Source: Candidatus Bathyarchaeota archaeon | GTDB lineage: Archaea; Thermoproteota; Bathyarchaeia; TCS64 | Length of the DNA: 5,838 nt | Assembly: GCA_937877765.1 (NCBI GenBank) | Contig: CALGBN010000322.1 | Coordinates: 1-5,838 of the forward strand | Direction of reading: 5' to 3' | Made by a program: the position numbers and the translations under genes | The notes under the pieces: generated by a model | The model's database searches: none | What the model was told of the DNA's origin: nothing | The model's input: only the letters and a program-made list of their open reading frames with translations | In this document: positions 1-5,117 of the stretch, in pieces | Numbering within the stretch: the stretch's first letter is position 1 | How the letters are laid out: each line of letters opens with the position of its first letter

Positions 1-4
1 ATAT

Positions 5-31
5 AATGACAATGACAATGACAATGACAAT
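5..31. repeat. Hexanucleotide tandem repeat (AATGAC, four copies)
   Basis: Four perfect AATGAC units run from 5 to 28, with three further matching bases to 31. The repeat starts a few bases beyond the stop codon of the leftward aldolase gene, so it lies in that gene's 3' flank. It is too short, and lacks spacers, for a CRISPR array. It looks like a simple-sequence tract that could vary in copy number by slippage. The window edge cuts the context, so more copies or structure may lie to the left. Confidence 0.85.
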
Positions 32-35
32 ATAA

Positions 36-995
36 TTAGCTGTCAATCAAATTGGAAGAATACAAAAATAAATAAAACAGCTTCATAGCCTCACGAACAG
101 CAGCCTTAGCTTCAGCTGTTAGCTCAGTCAAGGGCTTCCTTGGAACCCCTGCATCAAATCCCTTCTCCGAGACAGCGTACTTGATCGCCGCTATCTGTGG
201 GAGCTCCCTCACCAAGACCTTATTCACATAACTCGCCTTATGCTGATAATTCCCAGCTGTCACTGGGTCACCATTCTTATAGGCTTTGTAGAGTTCAACA
301 CATTCCGATGGAATGATATTACCAACGGCAACAATAGCGCCTTTTCCCCCCAGCATCAACGTGGGCAGGATCATATCCGCTGAACCGCTCAGACAATTAA
401 TCTTGTCTCCGCAGAGCCTGATGACCTCCGCCATGTTACCCGGGTTACCGCTGCTATCCTTCATGGCTACCAAGCCACTGCATTCATCAGCAACCTTTGC
501 GACCACCTTAGGGTTGACACTGTATCCTGTAAACTTGGGGACATTATAGAGAATAACCGGCATATCAACGGCGTTAATTACATCGATAAAGTACTGGGCT
601 ATCTCCTCATCGTTTGGTTTGAAGAAGAAAGGTGTAGTGATCAACGCGGCTTCTGCGCCGGCGTCTTTCGCGTCCTTGGTTAATTCTATGGTTTGCCATG
701 TGCTCATGGCGCCTGTGCCTGCGAAGACTTGTATTCTTCCCTTTGCTTGTTTCTTGATGAACTCTATGAGTTTCATTTTCTCATCCCTTGACAGGTAAGG
801 GGCTTCACCTGTGCTTGCGTTAGCTACTATCCCCGAGATTCCCCCCTTTATCCAATGCTCTACGAGTTCTGCAAGTTTGTCGTACATGATCTCCCCCTTT
901 TTGTTGAACGGGGTGATGTTTGGCACATAGATTCCTTCAGGCTTCAACTTTATCAAGAGAGAACCAGTCTGGGGCGATAAAACATCATCGCCCAT
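36..995 (-). CDS. DapA/NAL-superfamily class I aldolase or lyase, substrate unknown
   Basis: This is a TIM-barrel aldolase of the dihydrodipicolinate synthase/N-acetylneuraminate lyase superfamily, acting through a lysine Schiff base in the cytoplasm. Counting from a TTG at 998, the landmarks are: N-terminal strand IYVPNITPF at 23-31, STGE at 62-65 (the family's TTGE), YNVP with Tyr151, and AMKDSSGN with the Schiff-base Lys180. GSAD at 205-208 begins the glycine-rich later barrel. True DapA has an arginine five residues after the YNVP tyrosine; here it is Phe156. The TPYY tyrosines are replaced by Phe124-Phe126. A lysine-biosynthesis role is therefore doubtful, and a 2-keto-3-deoxy-sugar aldolase or another pyruvate-dependent lyase is equally possible. 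The start is uncertain: TTG 998, ATG 995, or TTG at 956 or 947, the last two just before the conserved KPEGIYVP segment. The final 14 residues are hydrophobic and encoded by T-rich DNA. It is divergent from the acyl-CoA ligase. The family call is firm and the substrate unresolved. Confidence 0.93.
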   Translation of the reverse strand: MGDDVLSPQTGSLLIKLKPEGIYVPNITPFNKKGEIMYDKLAELVEHWIKGGISGIVANASTGEAPYLSRDEKMKLIEFIKKQAKGRIQVFAGTGAMSTWQTIELTKDAKDAGAEAALITTPFFFKPNDEEIAQYFIDVINAVDMPVILYNVPKFTGYSVNPKVVAKVADECSGLVAMKDSSGNPGNMAEVIRLCGDKINCLSGSADMILPTLMLGGKGAIVAVGNIIPSECVELYKAYKNGDPVTAGNYQHKASYVNKVLVRELPQIAAIKYAVSEKGFDAGVPRKPLTELTAEAKAAVREAMKLFYLFLYSSNLIDS

Positions 996-998
996 CAA

Positions 999-1006
999 TT
1001 TTTAAG
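999..1006 (+). promoter_or_regulatory. TATA box of the acyl-CoA ligase, possibly shared divergently
   Basis: TTTTTAAG lies with its centre about 27 bases before the ligase ATG at 1030. This is the spacing of an archaeal TATA box that starts transcription at or next to the start codon, giving a leaderless mRNA. No ribosome binding site precedes the ATG, in agreement. The reverse strand reads CTTAAAAATT and is the only A/T box in the gap, so it may also drive the aldolase. In that case the leftward transcript would start near 975-979 and the aldolase would use one of the TTG codons at 956 or 947. Confidence 0.6.
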
Positions 1007-1029
1007 CAGCCCGTCATCCCCCTTTCAAC

Positions 1030-2724
1030 ATGGAGGTTCCTGAGAGCTATCCCAGAGGTGTACCCATCTCAATCAAATACCCCGAGATGCCAGTCTACGA
1101 GTTCCTGAGAAACAGTGCACGTAAGTTCCCAGACCGAGACGCAGTAATCTACCTTGACGCTACTCACAGTTACGCTACGCTCTGGGAGCAGATAGAGTGT
1201 TTCGCAGCGAATCTCACAGGAATGGGGATAAAGAACGGCGACAGAGTAGCCCTGCTGCTTCCCAACACCCCCCAGTTCATATTAGCGTACAACGCTGTGC
1301 TGTTATGTGGAGCCACAGTCGTAGCCCTGAACCCCCTCCAATCAGTTGAAGAAATAGAGCGACAAACAACAGTCACAGATTCAAAACTATTGATCATACT
1401 GGACAGGCTCCTAGAGAAACTCCCCGATAAACACCCAGAACTCATCATAGCCGAGGCAGCCTACTATGTACCAAGCCGCCTACGAGCACTCAGCCGAGTA
1501 AAATACAGGATCAAACGACCAACAGGCTCCCACCGTTTCGAGGATCTGATAACTGGGACTAAGCTAACAGGTTACCCTGAGATTAATCCAACAGAAGATG
1601 TGGCGGTGATTCTTTTCACAAGCGGAACCACTGGGCAGCCAAAAGGTGTCATGCTAACCCATTACAGTCAAGTCGCAAACGCCCTCCAGTCATATCACTG
1701 GCTTAGAGGCTGGGGATACAGTTCTAAGCCGCAGCCGGCTGGCTATCCTGTGATTCTCTGTGCCATGCCTTTCTTCCACAGCTATGGGTTGGTGGTGATG
1801 AATGAGGCTGTTAGCTTCGGGTGTACCATGGCGTTGATCCCGAATCCTACTGCTGAAGATATCATTAAGGTGACTGAGAAGCATCAGGTAACCCATTTTC
1901 CCCTTATTCCAAGACTCATCAGAGAGGTAGTTGAACATCCACAGGTTGAGAAACATGATCTCACAAGTCTCACCACCTGTAGCTCAGGGGGAGCACACAT
2001 CCCAGTACCGCTCATGAAACAGTTTGAGAAACTCTGCGGAGCACGGATGTACCAAGGATATGGGCTAACAGAGTCAGGGCCAACCGTTGCAGCCACACCA
2101 GTCGAAGGTGATCCAGTCTATGAAAGCACAGGACTACCCTACCCAGACACCGAGGTCAAGATAATGGACCTGCAGCTGGGTGAGATAGAGCTGAAGGCTG
2201 GTGAGAAAGGCGAGATAATAGTACGGGGGCCACAACTGATGAAAGGCTACCTAGACGACCCAGAGACCACATCAAAGGTAATGAAGGAAGGGTGGCTCTA
2301 CACAGGAGACATCGGTTACCGTGACCCAAGAGGCTACCTATACATCATTGGACGGAAAAATGAGCGAATAGTAGCTGCTGGTCACACTGTCTGGCCTACT
2401 CTTGTTGAGGAAGTGTTAGCTGGGCACTCTGATGTAGTTCATGCTGTGGCTTTCGGTGTGCCTGATCCTCTCCGATGTAACACCGACATAAGAGCTATCG
2501 TGGTGCCAAGAGAAGGCGTTGATCGGGCTAGTCTTGAGAAGAAGCTTCTAGCGCTCTGTAGAGATCATCTTGAGGAGTATGAGATTCCTACAAAGATCAT
2601 CTTCCGGGACTCACTGCCTCTTACGTTGCTGGGTAAGGTTGACCGTAAGAAGGTTATAGAAGAGATTGATGCCATGATAGAGCGTTTGATACAGGGTGAG
2701 GATATACCCGAAGAATATCGTTAG
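1030..2724 (+). CDS. AMP-forming acyl-CoA ligase (long-chain fatty-acid--CoA ligase family)
   Basis: This cytoplasmic enzyme of the ANL superfamily activates a carboxylic acid with ATP to an acyl-adenylate, then transfers the acyl group to coenzyme A. The 564-residue length is normal for the FadD-like branch. All core motifs are present: the P-loop TSGTTGQPKG at 197-206, YQGYGLTE at 341-348, YTGD at 424-427, the hinge region GRKNERIV at 441-448, and a C-terminal LGKVDRKK at 534-541 with the catalytic Lys536. The segment after the hinge reads AAGHTVWP, where many FadD proteins have SGFNVYP, so the CoA/acyl-tunnel side is somewhat divergent. The acyl substrate cannot be told from sequence; medium to long fatty or aromatic acids are possible. 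The ATG at 1030 is supported by the TATA box 27 bases upstream. The stop overlaps the stop of the convergent histidine kinase by 4 bases. Base composition switches sharply inside the gene, being A/C-rich around 1380-1500 and G/T-rich around 2400-2460. Confidence 0.95.
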   Translation: MEVPESYPRGVPISIKYPEMPVYEFLRNSARKFPDRDAVIYLDATHSYATLWEQIECFAANLTGMGIKNGDRVALLLPNTPQFILAYNAVLLCGATVVALNPLQSVEEIERQTTVTDSKLLIILDRLLEKLPDKHPELIIAEAAYYVPSRLRALSRVKYRIKRPTGSHRFEDLITGTKLTGYPEINPTEDVAVILFTSGTTGQPKGVMLTHYSQVANALQSYHWLRGWGYSSKPQPAGYPVILCAMPFFHSYGLVVMNEAVSFGCTMALIPNPTAEDIIKVTEKHQVTHFPLIPRLIREVVEHPQVEKHDLTSLTTCSSGGAHIPVPLMKQFEKLCGARMYQGYGLTESGPTVAATPVEGDPVYESTGLPYPDTEVKIMDLQLGEIELKAGEKGEIIVRGPQLMKGYLDDPETTSKVMKEGWLYTGDIGYRDPRGYLYIIGRKNERIVAAGHTVWPTLVEEVLAGHSDVVHAVAFGVPDPLRCNTDIRAIVVPREGVDRASLEKKLLALCRDHLEEYEIPTKIIFRDSLPLTLLGKVDRKKVIEEIDAMIERLIQGEDIPEEYR

Positions 2725-3833
2725 CTTATTCGGGGTAGCTCCAACGTGAATACGGTTCCCTTTCCCAGAACACTGTCTACCATTAATGCTCCGCCGTGGC
2801 TCTCAATGGTACGTTTACAGTAACTGAGTCCTAGTCCTAGTCCATAGGGTTTGGTGGTGTAGAATTTCCGCTCAAACAGATTAGGTAACACTTCTTCGGG
2901 TATGCCTACACCTGTGTCGCTTATCTGAATGATGAATTTCTTGTCGTCTCTTTGTTTTGTGACTGTGATTAAGCCACCGTTGGGCATTGCCTCCACTGCG
3001 TTCAGAAGTAGGTTGTCAAAGACTCTTCTTATCTGGGAGCCGTCGATCCACGCCTCTATTGCGTCATCTAGCTCAAGCTGTATTGTGATGTTTGCTGGGT
3101 GTGGTAATTCCTCGACGCTTTCCTTGATTATCTTGTTTAGGTCTGTGCGTCTGAGTTTGGGTTCTAGTTGTCGGGTGCTGCTTCGCATGGATTCCAGCAT
3201 TTCTAGGCTTCTTACCACTGATTTTTCTATGAGTTCCAAGCCTACCTCGAATTTCTCTGGGTCTTTTTTCATCATATAGGTAGCATTTCTGATGGATTGG
3301 AGTGGGCTCCGTAGGTCGTGAGCTATCTCGCTTGCTAGGCTGCCTGATGCCGCCATCTTCTCGGCTTCAATTAGTTCTTGTGTTCTGTTGCTTACCATTC
3401 GTTGGAGTTGGCTTGTGTAGGATTCCATCTCTTTTTCGCGTCTTGTTTGCTGAGTTATGTCCGCAAAGTACCAGATTCGTCCAAAGTATTTGTCATCTTT
3501 TTTGAGGGGGACGGTTCTGCGCTCGATTATTTTGCCGTCTTTGAAGTGGATGATGTCTGTGCTCTCAAAGTCCTTGTTCTTGTAGGCTCTATCTAGGGTT
3601 TCTTGGAATGATTCCGGGTTTTTCAGTAGTTCTAGTATCTTATTTACCGCGTTTTTTCGTGGTTTGTTTGCGACGTCTTTTTCTTTGAGGTTCCAGATTT
3701 CTAGGAATCGTTTGTTCCAGTATACTATGTTTTCTTTTTCGTCTATTACGGATATACCTGATTTGCTGAGTTCTAGCTCAGACTCTAGTATGAGGTTTCG
3801 TAGTGCATCTGTTGTAGTGGCTGGTATATCCAT
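2721..3833 (-). CDS. Soluble PAS-domain sensor histidine kinase
   Basis: A 370-residue two-component-type kinase that should autophosphorylate on histidine in response to a signal at its PAS domain. A short N-terminal segment with LRNLIL (11-16) precedes the PAS fold (about 22-126; note ISVIDEKENIVYWN and the closing YFADIT). A predicted coiled coil spans about 127-160. The HisKA H-box EIAHDLRSP carries phospho-acceptor His172. The HATPase domain has the N-box DNLLLNAVEAM (Asn274, Asn278), the G1 box DTGVGIP (306-312), and the G2 box GLGLGL (331-336). No membrane segment or signal peptide is seen, so it is cytoplasmic and probably senses an internal or diffusible cue. No heme or flavin ligand in the PAS can be named. 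No receiver domain is encoded in the window; the nearest partner is the winged-helix gene 43 bases upstream on the same strand. Domain assignment is firm; signal and partner are unknown. Confidence 0.95.
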   Translation of the reverse strand: MDIPATTTDALRNLILESELELSKSGISVIDEKENIVYWNKRFLEIWNLKEKDVANKPRKNAVNKILELLKNPESFQETLDRAYKNKDFESTDIIHFKDGKIIERRTVPLKKDDKYFGRIWYFADITQQTRREKEMESYTSQLQRMVSNRTQELIEAEKMAASGSLASEIAHDLRSPLQSIRNATYMMKKDPEKFEVGLELIEKSVVRSLEMLESMRSSTRQLEPKLRRTDLNKIIKESVEELPHPANITIQLELDDAIEAWIDGSQIRRVFDNLLLNAVEAMPNGGLITVTKQRDDKKFIIQISDTGVGIPEEVLPNLFERKFYTTKPYGLGLGLSYCKRTIESHGGALMVDSVLGKGTVFTLELPRIS

Positions 3834-3853
3834 AGCATGTACTGTATTTAGAA

Positions 3854-3863
3854 TATAATAAAA
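3854..3863 (-). promoter_or_regulatory. Candidate TATA box for the histidine kinase
   Basis: On the minus strand TTTATTATAT lies with its centre about 25 bases before the kinase ATG at 3833, fitting leaderless transcription. It sits in a strongly A/T-rich 43-base gap after the winged-helix stop codon. The kinase could therefore be transcribed on its own as well as by read-through from the upstream gene. A/T richness alone could produce such a match, so confidence is moderate. Confidence 0.45.
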
Positions 3864-3876
3864 GAATAATGTAATT

Positions 3877-4218
3877 TTAGTCGGCGAACTGGATGGTTGC
3901 CTCCTCTGGCTCGTCTAGCATTAGTCGCAGTATGAATCTTCCGAGGCTCTCTAGCTGGGCTGATCGTTTGTTGCGAATATTACCATAGCTGATGAGGTTT
4001 AGTTCTCGGAGTATTCTTGCGTTTAGTTTTAGGGTGGATAGGGGGATTCCGTACTCTGTTGATATCTGCTTTAACAAGCTGGTTAGGCTTTGATCCTTTT
4101 CTGATATTGTGTTTAGGACTAGAAGCTGATTATCGTTTAGGGTGCGTAGAATCAGATTGCGGAGATCGTCGACTCCGCCCGTAGATATTGGAGTTGATGC
4201 ACTTCCTTCACAGCCCAT
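3877..4218 (-). CDS. Small winged-helix DNA-binding regulator
   Basis: This 113-residue protein appears to be a single winged helix-turn-helix domain. Residues about 28-58 give two helices (QLLVLNTISE, then LTSLLKQISTEYG). A recognition-helix region follows at STLKLNARILRELNLI (61-76), then a wing and a last helix containing QLESLGRFILRLM (88-100). The pattern 'LRELNLIS... QLESLGRFI' is typical of archaeal ArsR/MarR-like regulators. A 17-residue, Ser/Thr/Gly-rich leader precedes DDLRNLIL (17-24), a segment almost identical to one near the start of the adjacent kinase. There is no receiver domain. ATG 4218 is the only usable start: an in-frame stop lies just upstream and no ATG, GTG or TTG follows for dozens of codons. 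Palindromic ACGT repeats directly upstream suggest autoregulation. The specific targets are unknown; the kinase and the divergent ribA are the nearest candidates. Confidence 0.85.
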   Translation of the reverse strand: MGCEGSASTPISTGGVDDLRNLILRTLNDNQLLVLNTISEKDQSLTSLLKQISTEYGIPLSTLKLNARILRELNLISYGNIRNKRSAQLESLGRFILRLMLDEPEEATIQFAD

Positions 4219-4234
4219 ACGTGCACGTTACGTG
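4219..4234. promoter_or_regulatory. Overlapping ACGT palindromes, candidate operator
   Basis: ACGTGCACGT (4219-4228) is a perfect 10-base palindrome. It overlaps CACGTTACGTG (4224-4234), an 11-base palindrome around one central base, so ACGT cores recur at 4219, 4225 and 4230. The block fills the space between the winged-helix start codon and its TATA-like box, where a bound protein would block initiation. Autorepression by the winged-helix protein is an inference from position and symmetry only. Confidence 0.45.
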
Positions 4235-4242
4235 TTTTTAAG
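4235..4242 (-). promoter_or_regulatory. TATA-like box for the winged-helix gene
   Basis: The minus strand reads CTTAAAAA, the same octamer (reverse complement) as the box before the acyl-CoA ligase. Its near edge is 17 bases and its centre about 20 bases from the ATG at 4218, some 5 bases closer than the usual archaeal spacing. Because ATG 4218 is the only possible start, initiation must occur at or just before it if this box is used. The box is therefore a plausible but imperfect call. Confidence 0.4.
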
Positions 4243-4325
4243 GGCTTTGGGCAGTGGGACCTGTCCTTTTGGTGTCTACTGGTGGGAACTTTGGGAAAAA
4301 AATTTCTTGGTAGAAGTTAGTGGGA

Positions 4326-4333
4326 AAATTTAT
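4326..4333 (+). promoter_or_regulatory. Candidate TATA box for ribA
   Basis: AAATTTAT, preceded by the purine-rich stretch GTGGGAA that could act as a TFB recognition element, is centred about 36 bases before ATG 4366. Initiation would fall near G4356 and give a leader of about 10 bases. The rest of the 147-base region between the winged-helix gene and ribA holds the ACGT palindromes, a second A/T tract at 4296-4306, three GTGGGA copies and a run of seven T at 4349-4355. I see no RNA gene or riboswitch in it. Confidence 0.45.
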
Positions 4334-4365
4334 CACGTTTGGTGTGTGTTTTTTTGTTTGATTTC

Positions 4366-5061
4366 ATGGAGTCTTATTACAGCATCTGGGACGCTGATAT
4401 CTCTGAGTATAAGGGCTGTGAGTTCAATTGGGCTTGTGAGACCTGTTCAAAGGCGCTTTGTATTACATTGGTGGCTGTAGCTGAGTTACCCAGCGAGCAT
4501 GGGAACTTTATGATTCTTGGGTTTGCGAATAACAAAGACCACAAGGATCACATTGCGGTGGTGAAAGGCGATGTCTACGGGGCAGAGGATGTCTTAACTC
4601 GGTTGCATAGTGCGTGTTTGACGGGTGATGCGTTGGGGGCTCGTCGTTGTGATTGTGGGCCTCAGCTTCATACTGCTATGCGGATTATTGAGCGTGAGGG
4701 CTCGGGGCTTCTCTTGTATATGCAGCAGGAGGGTAGAGGTATAGGTTTGGTGAACAAGATTAAGGCGTATCAGCTTCAGGACCAAGGCTTCGATACGTAT
4801 GATGCGAACCTGCATCTTGGGTTTGAGCCTGATGCACGTGACTATGAGGTCTCGGCTGCTATGCTAAGGAAGCTGGGGGTTAAGAGTGTCAGGTTGTTGA
4901 CGAATAACCCTGATAAGATTGATCAGCTTGCCCGGTATGGTGTGGAGATCACTGAGCGTGTCCCATTAGAGTTGCCTGTGCATGGTGATGATGAGGCTTA
5001 TATGCAGACAAAGAAGGAGCGGTTTGGGCACAAACTGGACCTTGTTGATGACTCTGTTTAA
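4366..5061 (+). CDS. ribA: GTP cyclohydrolase II (first step of riboflavin synthesis)
   Basis: This enzyme opens the imidazole ring of GTP, releasing formate and pyrophosphate, to give the diaminopyrimidine precursor of riboflavin. Counting from ATG 4366 (231 residues), the zinc ligands are Cys84 in HSACLTGD and Cys95/Cys97 in RRCDCG. Residues equivalent to E. coli Tyr105, Asp126 and Arg128 are Tyr135 (KIKAY), Asp156 and Arg158 (PDARD). QEGRGIGL at 121-128 and LLTNNPDKI also match. Presence of the tyrosine argues for a normal cyclohydrolase II rather than the formyl-retaining variant. The HRQEGR stretch reads MQQEGR here. About 31 extra residues precede the usual start and hold Cys18, Cys24, Cys27 and Cys32. 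ATG 4366 is preferred because the only good TATA box fits it; TTG 4465 or GTG 4468 would give an ordinary-length protein and remove the cysteines. It is followed after 56 bases by a RibU-like transporter gene on the same strand. Confidence 0.96.
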   Translation: MESYYSIWDADISEYKGCEFNWACETCSKALCITLVAVAELPSEHGNFMILGFANNKDHKDHIAVVKGDVYGAEDVLTRLHSACLTGDALGARRCDCGPQLHTAMRIIEREGSGLLLYMQQEGRGIGLVNKIKAYQLQDQGFDTYDANLHLGFEPDARDYEVSAAMLRKLGVKSVRLLTNNPDKIDQLARYGVEITERVPLELPVHGDDEAYMQTKKERFGHKLDLVDDSV

Positions 5062-5083
5062 TTTTTGGTCGCATCTTTTTTAT
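5062..5083 (+). promoter_or_regulatory. T-rich gap: possible ribA terminator and TATA box for the transporter
   Basis: Right after the ribA stop come a run of five T (5062-5066) and then TTTTTTAT (5076-5083). T-runs without a hairpin are the usual archaeal terminator signal. The second run is also TATA-like; initiation about 26 bases on, near 5106, would leave a leader of about 12 bases before ATG 5118. Read-through from ribA is equally possible, so the two genes may be one transcript. Confidence 0.35.
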
Positions 5084-5117
5084 CCGTTTGTCTACTTTTG
5101 ATTTGCGTTGTTGTTTG

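Noticed and set aside
5..31. CRISPR-like repeat
   Set aside because: The units are six bases and directly abutting, with no spacers.
36..998. Calling the aldolase dapA (lysine biosynthesis)
   Set aside because: The substrate-binding arginine and the tyrosine relay are missing, and no other lysine gene is nearby.
1170..2096. Minus-strand open frames inside the acyl-CoA ligase
   Set aside because: The plus-strand frame carries every adenylation motif in order. The antisense translations show no domain and no start signal.
2929..3596. Open frames of 67 to 116 codons on the plus strand across the kinase gene
   Set aside because: They lie fully antisense to a kinase with all catalytic boxes, have no promoter, and their compositions are those of reversed kinase codons.
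2721..4218. A complete classical two-component system
   Set aside because: The kinase is complete, but the adjacent winged-helix protein has no receiver domain or phospho-acceptor aspartate motif, so a standard response regulator cannot be claimed.
4142..4480. Plus-strand frame of 112 codons spanning the winged-helix 5' end, the intergenic region and the ribA 5' end
   Set aside because: It overlaps two better supported genes in other frames, crosses both promoters and shows no recognisable domain.
4594..4815. Minus-strand frame of 73 codons inside ribA
   Set aside because: It is the antisense shadow of the zinc-binding catalytic core and has no independent support.
5062..5117. Possible FMN riboswitch before the RibU-like gene
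   Set aside because: The gap is only 56 bases, T-rich, and lacks the conserved paired elements of an FMN aptamer. The 147-base region before ribA also shows no such fold.
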